Assembly (NCBI RefSeq): GCF_001975825.1
Contig: NZ_MTKN01000026.1
Coordinates: 43,873-107,872, forward strand
Reading direction: 5' to 3'
DNA length: 64,000 nucleotides
Source: [Flexibacter] sp. ATCC 35208
GTDB taxonomy: Bacteria; Bacteroidota; Bacteroidia; Chitinophagales; Chitinophagaceae
The position numbers were made by a program, and so were the translations under genes. Below the pieces are notes generated by a model. It was not told the DNA's origin. It searched no databases and saw only the letters and a list, made by a program, of their open reading frames with translations. Shown here piece by piece: positions 52,036 to 61,200 of the stretch (the first letter of the stretch is position 1; each line of letters opens with the position of its first letter).

Positions 52036-54568
52036 TTCCCTGTTTTAATATTCTTAATGTTTCATCCAGTACCCCAATGTTTCCGACAGGATTACTTTCC
52101 TGCAGCATTAAGTCCGTTTCATCTCCCGAAGCGATATACGCAGACAATGCTGCTATGTTAGCGAGCTTGAACGCCATCACTACAGGCAATTTTTTACCAA
52201 ACGACTTATTCACCAGCCCGATCATTTTTACTATTTTCAGAGAGTTACCTCCCAGGTCAAAAAAATTATCCTTCACCCCTATTTTCGATATTCCCAGCAC
52301 CTCCTGCCATATCTCTACCAGCCTCGCCTCTGTTTCGTTGCCAGGCGCCTCATATTCCACCCCGCTTTCCAATGCTCTTCCTATAGAAAGAGATAATGCT
52401 TTACTGTCTATTTTTCCTCCCTGTGTAATAGGCAGCTGCTCTACCTGGATAAACTGGTCGGGTAACATATACACTGGTAATAATTGCCCGAGAAAATTCC
52501 TTAGTGCTCCTACCTGTAAGTTTTCTTCACCTGAAATAAATGCAATCAGTCTTTTCTCTGCTCTTTCTGAATAAAGCAACACTTTGGCCGCATTTATACC
52601 GGTATGCGTCTGTAGCACCTGTTCTATTTCTCCCAGCTGTATCCGGTATCCCCTGATCTTGACCTGGTCATCTTTCCGTCCTACAAACTGAATACTCCCA
52701 TCCGGCAATCTTCTCCCCATGTCGCCAGTACGGTAAAGGCGGGCATTCTCCTTAAAAGGATGAGCAATAAATTTCTCTGCCGTAAGCATGGGCTGGTTCA
52801 CATAGCCTGCAGATAAACCGGCTCCGCCCGTGCATATCTCTCCAACTACATATTCGGGGCACAACTGCTGCTGCTGGTCCAGTATCCATACATCGTAATT
52901 GGGTACGTAATCATTGAAACGCATGGGCTCATGCAGCGTACATATACTCCCGACTGTATCAATAGCCGTCTCTGTCTGACCATAGATATTGTACAGTTGA
53001 TATCCCCTGGCAACAATGGCATCCTTCAGGTTTTCACCCAGTATGTCTCCACCACAAAGTATGTGAGTAAGGAAAGGTAACCGGGGGACATCCAGGAAAT
53101 ATTCAGCAAGCATATCAGGTATCAGCTGTATAAAACTGATACGATGTTTTTGCAGGAAGTCTATAAACTGTTGTTTTTCTCTTCTTTCTTCTTCCTGTGG
53201 TATATAAAGTGTTAACCCATTGATGAGTACAGAAAAAATTTCCTGGAAAGCAATATCTATTACGATATTGGTCAGCTGTATTATACGGGTATCAGCATTT
53301 ATATCATAACGCTCATTATACCAGTAAAGGAGGTTCGTAACAGCCGCATGCTGAACAACGATTCCCTTAGGACGCCCGGTAGTACCTGAAGAATAGAGAA
53401 TATATACCGGCGAGTTAGGTAAAGGAGCTTTCAATATCACTTCATGGGTACTTTCTTTGATGGTATAAGCATTGATCCATTCACAGACCGAATGAATAGG
53501 TGGTAATGCACTCACAGCTGTCAGCACCACACTGCAGCCGGTATCTTCCAGTATATTTTCAATACGTTCTGCCGGGTATTCCTTATCTAATGGAACATAA
53601 GCGAATCCTGCCCGGAGCACTCCCAGTACAACGGCTACCAGTAAGGGCGAACGTTCTATCATGATCCCTATCGTACCGGTGGTATTTTCCCGGGTCGCGA
53701 GATAAGCAGCAATATTGCGCGACCACATGTCCAGATCAGCATAACTGATGCGCTCTTCACCATACACCAATGCAGTAGTTTGCGGTCTTTCTTTTACCTG
53801 CTGCAGGAACAGGTCTGTTACAGTAAGATGAACCGGGTATGCGCGGAGTTTTAATTCAAACTGTTTTTGCCAATGCTGTACATGGTCATCTGTCTGCAAA
53901 CGACAGGCAGCAATCGGCATATTTTTATTCAACTGCAGCTCCTGCATTAACAGTAGCAAACTTTCCCCCATATTGCGCAGCATAGATACTGCATAAAAAG
54001 GCTGCCGGGAGGTGATGCTGATAAAAGAGGGATTATATTCAAACAGCACCTGCTGATCATCCAGCCAGTTACCAGCTGCATTGATCTTTCCATAACAGCC
54101 GCCAACACTCTTCAAAGGTGCGGGATCTGCAGCGTAAAGTTCTTTGAACAGTGCCGAATCATAATCCCCATGTATATAAGCCTGGCTAAGTGATTCATGG
54201 ACATGAAGTAACAGATCACGTACTATCATATCTTCACTTAGCTGAAGGCGGCAATATAAAATGCCCGTTGCTGTATGCTCCTTACCAGGCACCAGGATAG
54301 GAGGAACAGCAATCAGGAACTCTTCCTGCCCTGCATATTTCCATAGCAGGATACTTAACCCGGCAAGAAATATTTTCAATATATTCAGGTCGCTATTGCC
54401 TCCAACAGCGCTGATCCTCTCAGCAACTGCCTGCGGAACCGGTACAGTAATCACTACAGGAAGTGAATTGCCCTCCTGCGAGGAAAGGGGCAACATCAGT
54501 GCATCCACCCCGGCAGTTTGACTTAGCCAGAATTTCTCAGACGGGCCGGTTGTATAATTCATTTGCAT
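52025..54568 (-). CDS. NRPS-B: half condensation-like domain-adenylation-thiolation
   Basis: 847 residues. The first ~230 correspond only to the C-terminal lobe of a condensation domain (KFWLSQTAG; LKIFLAGLSILLWKYAGQEE); the N-lobe with HHxxxDG is absent. The A domain (~245-740) has YSSGTTGRPKG, IDIAFQE, YGQTET, YRTGD and GGKIDSK. The T domain has Ser776 in LGGNSLK. Manual pocket reading is D-I-Q-Q-L-G-I-I-D-K, close to the glycine code except at two positions, so I do not name a substrate firmly. Condensation is probably done by the complete last C domain of NRPS-A, with this protein giving its T domain as acceptor. The chain then goes to the PKS encoded next. Confidence 0.92.
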   Translation of the reverse strand: MQMNYTTGPSEKFWLSQTAGVDALMLPLSSQEGNSLPVVITVPVPQAVAERISAVGGNSDLNILKIFLAGLSILLWKYAGQEEFLIAVPPILVPGKEHTATGILYCRLQLSEDMIVRDLLLHVHESLSQAYIHGDYDSALFKELYAADPAPLKSVGGCYGKINAAGNWLDDQQVLFEYNPSFISITSRQPFYAVSMLRNMGESLLLLMQELQLNKNMPIAACRLQTDDHVQHWQKQFELKLRAYPVHLTVTDLFLQQVKERPQTTALVYGEERISYADLDMWSRNIAAYLATRENTTGTIGIMIERSPLLVAVVLGVLRAGFAYVPLDKEYPAERIENILEDTGCSVVLTAVSALPPIHSVCEWINAYTIKESTHEVILKAPLPNSPVYILYSSGTTGRPKGIVVQHAAVTNLLYWYNERYDINADTRIIQLTNIVIDIAFQEIFSVLINGLTLYIPQEEERREKQQFIDFLQKHRISFIQLIPDMLAEYFLDVPRLPFLTHILCGGDILGENLKDAIVARGYQLYNIYGQTETAIDTVGSICTLHEPMRFNDYVPNYDVWILDQQQQLCPEYVVGEICTGGAGLSAGYVNQPMLTAEKFIAHPFKENARLYRTGDMGRRLPDGSIQFVGRKDDQVKIRGYRIQLGEIEQVLQTHTGINAAKVLLYSERAEKRLIAFISGEENLQVGALRNFLGQLLPVYMLPDQFIQVEQLPITQGGKIDSKALSLSIGRALESGVEYEAPGNETEARLVEIWQEVLGISKIGVKDNFFDLGGNSLKIVKMIGLVNKSFGKKLPVVMAFKLANIAALSAYIASGDETDLMLQESNPVGNIGVLDETLRILKQGNDE

Positions 54569-54580
54569 TTTTTCAGTCAG

Positions 54581-54982
54581 TTAACAATTTGTTTGATCAT
54601 TTCCTATAAACATGATCGCGTCTATTTCAATTTTTGCACCTTTCGAAATTTCCTTTACAGCCAGTCTTATCCTTGCGGGATAAGGGATAGTAAAGAACTC
54701 AGGCAACACCTCGTCGAGGTACGGTGAATAAGAGATATCGGTATAATAAACGTTCAGCTTAACGATATGGTCCAAGGTACCGCCTGCGGCCTTACAAACA
54801 GCTTCCAGGTTGCGGAAACATTTGCGGTACATATTATGCGGACACTCCGTCTCTATTGTCATATCTTCCACGTTAAAAGGCAACTGTCCACTCAGGAAAA
54901 CCCAGTTATCCACTTTGATAGCTTGTGAATATTTACCACCAGGCAGTGGTGCGTCCAGCGTTGTAATGGCTAATTTACTCAT
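54581..54982 (-). CDS. RidA-family (YjgF/YER057c) protein
   Basis: A 133-residue protein of the RidA family, expected to form a trimer and hydrolyse reactive enamines and imines made by PLP enzymes. Family landmarks are GGKYSQAIKVDNWVFLSGQL, the helix NLEAVCKAAGGTLDHIVKLN, VYYTDI, and PARIRLAVKEISKGAKIEID, in which the Arg is the catalytic Arg of active RidA members. The start overlaps the stop of the dehydrogenase gene by four bases, and the SHMT-like PLP enzyme is encoded just upstream. This points to a dedicated role in the building-block pathway: release of a 2-oxo acid from an imine intermediate. Confidence 0.9.
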   Translation of the reverse strand: MSKLAITTLDAPLPGGKYSQAIKVDNWVFLSGQLPFNVEDMTIETECPHNMYRKCFRNLEAVCKAAGGTLDHIVKLNVYYTDISYSPYLDEVLPEFFTIPYPARIRLAVKEISKGAKIEIDAIMFIGNDQTNC

Positions 54983-55941
54983 ACAGTTTCTACTTTATTG
55001 ATAAGCACTTCCTTCATTTTATTTACCATATTGCAGGCAACATCTCTCAATGCATCCCGGCTGCCAGCTGCAATATGCGGGGTGTAATATACCTTGGGAT
55101 GATGTACCAGGAAATGGCTATAAGTGGTATCTTCCGGCAATCTGTTATACTCCGGGTCAGGATACAGGCTATCAAGTGCAGCAAATGAAACTCTGCCGTC
55201 ACTAAAAGCTTCGAGCAATGCCTCATCATCTATCAACAGGCCTCTCGATGAATTGATCAGTATACATCCTTTCTTCACCTGGGCAAATAATTGCCTGTTA
55301 AACATTTTGCGTGTTTCAGGCGTGAGTGGCATATGCAGTGTAAGCACATCTGCATGCTGTAAAAGAGTTGTCAGATGATTAGTGCGGGAGAAATTTTCAG
55401 GTGTGGCAATCTTTAGCGCGTCTACATAAGGATCATAACCAATAATATTTTTACATAATGGCGCTGCTTTTTCTACTACGCCCTGCCCTATGTTACCTAA
55501 TCCAATCACACCCAGCGTAAGTTCCTTAATGTTACGTCCCTGCCATATCTGCCTGCGGAAATCATTTCTACGTGAGCCCAGATGAGCTTCATGCAGCTGA
55601 TGACTCAGCAAAATCATCATACATAGAACATACTCAGCCGCACTGCATACATTGCCCTCCGGAGAAGTAATTACCTGTATATTCTTTGCTGCTGCAGCTT
55701 CCAGGTCGATATTTTCACTACCGGAACCGGCCCGGCCAATGACTCTCAACCGGCTTGCCTTTTCAATAATATCCGCCGTGATCCAGTTATTGCTTTTAAT
55801 AACAACCCCGTCAAACTGTGCGATTTCCTCCAGAATACGTTTTTTATCATAGGTACGGCCATCGGTGATGGCGGCAAACTCGCCGATAGCGGCCACACCT
55901 TCATCAGCAATAGTGTCCAGCAAAAGAATCTTGGGTTTCAT
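54979..55941 (-). CDS. D-2-hydroxyacid dehydrogenase (SerA/PGDH-like)
   Basis: A 320-residue NAD(H)-dependent enzyme for the interconversion of 2-oxo and D-2-hydroxy acids. The Rossmann motif is GVIGLGNIGQGV near residue 150, the Arg of NSSRGLL near 230 binds the substrate carboxylate, and the catalytic His is in TPHIAAGS near 290. The usual E-P of the DVFEEEP segment is D-P here (DSLYPDPEY), so the proton relay acid may be Asp. No ACT domain is present, so it is not feedback-regulated like SerA. Between the SHMT-like gene (16 bases upstream) and RidA (overlapping), it likely serves the pathway special to this cluster, for instance reduction of a 2-oxo acid. Confidence 0.88.
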   Translation of the reverse strand: MKPKILLLDTIADEGVAAIGEFAAITDGRTYDKKRILEEIAQFDGVVIKSNNWITADIIEKASRLRVIGRAGSGSENIDLEAAAAKNIQVITSPEGNVCSAAEYVLCMMILLSHQLHEAHLGSRRNDFRRQIWQGRNIKELTLGVIGLGNIGQGVVEKAAPLCKNIIGYDPYVDALKIATPENFSRTNHLTTLLQHADVLTLHMPLTPETRKMFNRQLFAQVKKGCILINSSRGLLIDDEALLEAFSDGRVSFAALDSLYPDPEYNRLPEDTTYSHFLVHHPKVYYTPHIAAGSRDALRDVACNMVNKMKEVLINKVETV

Positions 55942-55957
55942 ACATTATTTCATTTTT

Positions 55958-57235
55958 TTATAACATGGAAGCATTGTCAAAAGAGTAATGGACATCCTGA
56001 AAAGCGTTATTTAACTCATTCACCATACCAACTGCAATCTCTTTTTTGTCGTCAAGTACGGCCAGTTTTATTATACCTGCTATCTCTTCCATCTCAGTGC
56101 CTCTCATTCCCAGGCGGGTCAGTTCCTGTACACCTATACGGACCACATCCCGCTCATATACATGTTTTGCATTCGTACTGATATGGCATTCCAAAAGCTT
56201 CCTGCTGATTTCATAATGCGACAGATGGCCCGGCAGATTAAAAAGGATCTGGTGCGTATCTGTAAAAGACTTGCCGTTAGTTAATACCTGGAACCCGTTT
56301 TTTTCCAACGCCCCGGACAGCAACTTTGCATTCGCTACAATCATGTCTGCATAATTCTTTGCATGCAGGTCCATTTCCAATGCAGTAATGTAGAATGCCA
56401 GGGAATGATGCGTATGCTGGCTGGATACAAGGCAGCTGCCAATAGTCTGCATGGCCTTTCCTGCAATTGTGTTGTCGGCAAAATGTAATAGTCCCTTTTG
56501 TGGTCCCGGGAAAGTTTTGTGCGTATTAGCCTGTATCACATCGCAACCATCCTGTAAAGGATGCAAAAATTGCTGCCCATAAATCAGTCCCAACGTATGT
56601 GACGCATCATAAATGACAATCACATCAGGACCCAGTATATCGCGGATCTCTTTCAGCGGCATGGCGTATAATGGGGCACTATCATCCAGGAATACAGCCT
56701 TGACATTATATTCCTTACTTAACTGGTGAAGATGAGAAAGCGATAAAGCCAGTGTTTTACGGTCGTAATCTATCAGCACACTTTTACGTCCCAACTGATT
56801 AATCAACGTCGCAGTTGCAAAATGGCCTCCTCCCTCCGGGCATATAGACAGCACTATATCTCCCGGAGAAGTCAGGCTCGAAATGGAACAAATCATAGCA
56901 TGTAGTCCTGATAAGGGCCTTGAATCCGAAACAACACCTCCCAAGTGCTTATTCAAACAACGGTGCGCCATATCTTCCAGGCGATACAGGTTGGGAAGTC
57001 CCCTGAACAGCAGGTTGGGCTTAGCTACAATATCATCAAAATTATAATCGGCAGGTATACCAAGATGATACCGGAAAGACAACGCGCTGGACAAAACCTC
57101 CCGGGCTGTTTTTGATAACCGGTTTTCATTAGCTGTCAGGTGTAGCACATGGGTGTTAAGCAATTCCTCCTTTTCCACAAGCTGGGTTACGAGCCGGCCT
57201 ATCTCCTTGTCAGTTTCAATATATTGTTCTATCAT
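55958..57235 (-). CDS. SHMT-like PLP enzyme of secondary metabolism
   Basis: A 425-residue fold type I PLP enzyme related to serine hydroxymethyltransferase. HLTANENRLS (Glu37, like the catalytic Glu of the IASEN motif), DASHTLG (Asp210, His213) and THKTFPGPQKG (Lys240, Schiff base) are visible; Arg in VVRIGVQELTRLGM near 370 is the likely carboxylate-binding Arg. The sequence is far from housekeeping GlyA (the folate-binding parts are changed). Relatives in natural product clusters act as transaldolases, aldolases or methyltransferases on beta-hydroxy amino acids. It follows the oxygenase gene by 15 bases, so it probably uses a hydroxylated amino acid made by that enzyme, or glycine plus an aldehyde. 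The exact reaction is not known. Confidence 0.82.
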   Translation of the reverse strand: MIEQYIETDKEIGRLVTQLVEKEELLNTHVLHLTANENRLSKTAREVLSSALSFRYHLGIPADYNFDDIVAKPNLLFRGLPNLYRLEDMAHRCLNKHLGGVVSDSRPLSGLHAMICSISSLTSPGDIVLSICPEGGGHFATATLINQLGRKSVLIDYDRKTLALSLSHLHQLSKEYNVKAVFLDDSAPLYAMPLKEIRDILGPDVIVIYDASHTLGLIYGQQFLHPLQDGCDVIQANTHKTFPGPQKGLLHFADNTIAGKAMQTIGSCLVSSQHTHHSLAFYITALEMDLHAKNYADMIVANAKLLSGALEKNGFQVLTNGKSFTDTHQILFNLPGHLSHYEISRKLLECHISTNAKHVYERDVVRIGVQELTRLGMRGTEMEEIAGIIKLAVLDDKKEIAVGMVNELNNAFQDVHYSFDNASML

Positions 57236-57250
57236 AATTCGCTTTTTTGA

Positions 57251-58216
57251 CTAATGGGTGGTAATAACATGCGATTGTCCGGAAGCCCTTACTGCGCGGG
57301 ATTTGCGTAAGTCCAGTGTAATGTTGACTCTTTTCAGCCAACGATCCGTACCATCAAAACGTGGCAGAAACCCTTTACGGCCGTGTACCACTCGATAGTT
57401 ATCGATAAATATTACATCTCCCTGCTCCAGTACCACTTCTTTCAGCGAGCGCTGGAATTCTTTTATAATACAGGACAAAGCAGCAGCAGCCACCACATCA
57501 CCCTCTATCGTCTGCATAAAAGAAGGATCAATTCTGACATAAGGAGCTGAAAAATCTCCAAACAATACAGGTTCGGCAATGTCGTTCATAGAGGCATCAT
57601 TGTTGAAATTCTTGTCAGTAAGAAATTTAAAGCGCGGTTCGAACAAAACCTTCCTGGTAGATTCATCCAATTGAAGGTCTTTAATAGAGCCTATGACAGT
57701 AGGCACGCCGTCTGGATTACGCAGGCACATCAGTTGAAGATAATCTGCCCTGAAAGGATGAAAAGCCTCTTCTACATGCCAGTCAAGATCAGCCACACTT
57801 CCAGTACTGAGTTGTTCTGCTTCATGATCTTTTACTGGCAGGATATTATTAATCAGGGCTCCTTCCCGTTGGCTACTCCAGCCCATTTGATCACCCAGGA
57901 AGGACGAGAGCAGAATTGACATATAGCCTTCCCGGCCAGCAGATAGTTCATCAATCTCCTTACCTACCTGCGCTGGCGTAGGGCCTATCTGATCATCGTC
58001 TATCCGAAACCCTTTTAACAGAAAGAGGCCATCTCCCTCTTCCAGGCATCTGAACTCGTTCAGTTTTCTCAGTAAACGCTCGGGCAGGCGGTGTGCATAC
58101 ACCCTGGCTTCAGCCAGGAAAGTGCTATCACAGGGAGACGAAAAACAAGCCTCCAGTGAAGAAAGCAGATCGTCAATCTGCATGTTTTCCTGCAGATTTA
58201 ATTGCAAAATGTTCAT
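57251..58216 (-). CDS. Fe(II)/2-oxoglutarate oxygenase, AsnO/VioC-like amino acid beta-hydroxylase
   Basis: About 321 residues from the ATG at 58216 (MNILQLNLQENMQ); a GTG at 58246 is in frame but less likely. The metal motif is of the H-x-E type, WHVEEAFHPFRADYLQLMC, which is characteristic of the clavaminate synthase-like group with AsnO, VioC and OrfP; the distal His is in YRVVHGRKGF and the Arg that binds 2-oxoglutarate is in GTDRWLKR. Members hydroxylate the beta carbon of free or carrier-bound amino acids, mainly Asn and Arg. The gene lies 42 bases after NRPS-A and starts the four-gene building-block block. The substrate cannot be told apart from sequence. Confidence 0.88.
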   Translation of the reverse strand: MNILQLNLQENMQIDDLLSSLEACFSSPCDSTFLAEARVYAHRLPERLLRKLNEFRCLEEGDGLFLLKGFRIDDDQIGPTPAQVGKEIDELSAGREGYMSILLSSFLGDQMGWSSQREGALINNILPVKDHEAEQLSTGSVADLDWHVEEAFHPFRADYLQLMCLRNPDGVPTVIGSIKDLQLDESTRKVLFEPRFKFLTDKNFNNDASMNDIAEPVLFGDFSAPYVRIDPSFMQTIEGDVVAAAALSCIIKEFQRSLKEVVLEQGDVIFIDNYRVVHGRKGFLPRFDGTDRWLKRVNITLDLRKSRAVRASGQSHVITTH

Positions 58217-58258
58217 AAATAATGTGTGGGTTAAAACAGGTATCACAACAAGGCCATC

Positions 58259-61200
58259 TTAAAGCTCCAGGTCGTTGATTAATGCATTCTTTTTTGGGGG
58301 ATAACCGTATAACAACTGGCTAAGCGGTTGATCAGGGTTATTTAATAAAGCTTTCAGTAATAGTTCAAGATCATCAATCATCCGTTTTATAGTATCACTG
58401 TAAAAAATATCACTATTATATTCGATGATTACCTGCAATCCCGCACTGGTATCAAGGAAATCAAATGCCAGGTCAAACTGGCTGTTAAGATGTACCTTTC
58501 CTTCATAAGGGGTAACAGACAAACCTTCAGCACCCGTTAAAGTTCCTGTGTTACCGATCCGGGTATTCTGCAACACTACCATCACGTCGAATAACAGGTT
58601 GCGGCTCAGATCTCTTTTAATCGACAGATCATCAGCCAGGGTATCAAATGGATATACCTGGTGTTCGTATGCGGCCAGGGTAACTCCCTTTACCCGGTGT
58701 AACAAATCCCGGAAACTCCCGCTGTGCTTAAAACGGGTTCTTAATGCCAGGGTATTTACATAGAAACCAATCTGGTTCTCCAAATCCACGTGGTCTCTGC
58801 CGGCAACAGCGGTTCCTAAAATGATATCCTCCTGTCCCGTATAGTTATACAATAACGCATTCACCAAGCCAAGCAATGACATAAATAACGTAGCTTCCTG
58901 TTCCCTCGCCAGTGCCTTCAATCCATTTGCCAGCTCCCTGTTTATGAACGCCTTTATCTGACCACCGTTGTAAGTCTTAATAGCAGGACGGATCATATCT
59001 ACCGGCAACTCCAATACTGGTAGCCTACCTTCAAATTGCTTGAGCCAAAAGTTTTTATGCTGTTCTGAGAAAACGCCAGATAGCTGTTTCTGCTGCCATG
59101 CCGCATAATCTTTGTATTGTATTCTCAGTGGCTTCAATACAGGCACTTCTCCTTTTACGCCGGCATTATACAAATACAAAAGCTCATTAATAAGAATTCC
59201 CATTGACCAGCCATCACTAATAATATGATGCATAACATAAGTAAACACCCATTTGCTATCCGATATTTTATACAACTTTACTCTTAACAATGGGCCGGCA
59301 GCGAGATCAAAGGAAGCTGCCATATCTTTATTGATCAGGCTTCTCAGCACATTTTCGGTCCCGGTCATCTGACATAGGTCTTCATAACTAAAGGCACTTG
59401 GTAATATCGGTAAAATGTATTGCTTCAACTCACCGTTTTTATCTTCCCTGAAAACGGTTCTCAGGCTTTCATGACGCGCCACCAATTGTTCAAAAGCAGT
59501 GGTCATAACCACCTTATCTAACGTACCTTCCAGTACATAGGCGCCAGGAATATGATAAGCAGCATTGCCATCTCCTAATTGCGCTAATAACCACATACGC
59601 CATTGTGCCGCAGACAATTGATAACCTTCTTGCTCATTCAATACTTCAATTTGCTCAAAGCGGCCTGCATCCCTGCTCTCCAGCACATCCGCCAGCCTGC
59701 GGATATTAGCATGTGCAAATACCTCGCGAATGCTAACTTTCAACTCCGTTTCCCTTGAAAGTCGGCTTACAAATGCCCCTACGGATAAAGAGTTAGCCCC
59801 CAGCTCAAAGAAATCATCATCTACCCCTATCTTCTCAATCATAAGCAATGACTGCCAGATAGCAGCCAGCTTTTTCTCCAATATAGTCACCGGAGGATGA
59901 TAGCCCGTTTCCCGGGTATCTTCTTCCTGTAAAGGCGCAGGCAATGCCTTCCGATCTATTTTACCATTGCTGTTCAATGGTAAGGCAGACAGAAATACAT
60001 AGTAGTCCGGAATCATGTAATCAGGAAAAATCTGCTTCAGGTATTCCCGGATCTCTTTTTTCCCCGTTTGGGATTTAACTACCAGATAAGCACACAGCTG
60101 GTTATTCCCTTTATTCCTGATCACATCGACAATAGCCTCTGTAACACTGCTGTGCTTTTGTAACATACTTTCTATTTCTCCCAGCTCTACCCGGAATCCC
60201 CTGATCTTGACCTGGTTATCCTTACGGCCAATAAATTCCATATTTCCGTCAGGCAGCAGCCTACCCAGGTCGCCGGTTTTGTACATTCTGCCTCCCAACT
60301 CGCTGTTAAAAGGATCTCTCTTAAAAGCGGCAGCTGTTTTCTCTGCATCATTCGCATAGCCTTCCGCTACACCTACTCCACCAATATACAGTTCGCCTAC
60401 CACGCCTTTTGGCACAGGCTGCAGCTGCTCATCCAGTATATAGAAGAAATTGTTGCTGATAGGTACGCCATATGGAATACTGCTCCATAAGGAACCAACT
60501 GTTTGAACAGGATAATAATTTGACCATACTGTACCTTCTGTAGCGCCACCAAGACTAATAACAGATGCCTGGGGGAAATAAGTATTGATACGCCCCGGTA
60601 ACTGTACAGGAATCCAGTCTCCGCTCAAAAAAACCAACCTCAGGTCATGCTGCAAATAGGGGTTACCTGCCGCATCCAGTTCACTCACCAGGTAATTCAT
60701 CGTCGTAGGTACAGAATCCCAGAAAGTAATCCGTTCTGCCTGCAGCAATTGGCTTAACGTCCTTACATCCTGTACTTCTTCCTGTTGCGCTATTACCAGC
60801 GCACCACCCGTAGACAGCATGCCGAAAATATCGTAAACCGAAAGATCAAAACACATAGAAGTAATAAAAAGCAAACGATCGGTCTCCCCAACCTGGAATG
60901 TATCATTTACCCAGGTAGTGAGATTAACAGCTGCATGATGTGCTATCATTACTCCCTTTGGACGCCCGGTAGAACCGGATGTATAGATAGTATAGGCCAG
61001 CTGCCGGCTGTTGATCGCCAATCCCGGATTGGTGACAGGCTGCCTGTCTATTACCTCGCCCTGCAAAACTACAAAGCCCATATCGGACAAGATTTGCTGC
61101 AATGGACTATCCTCATCTGTAACGATATATTTAAGTCCCGAATTACGGGCAATATATTCCTGCCTGTCTGCCGGGTAATGGGGGTCTATAGGAACATAAG

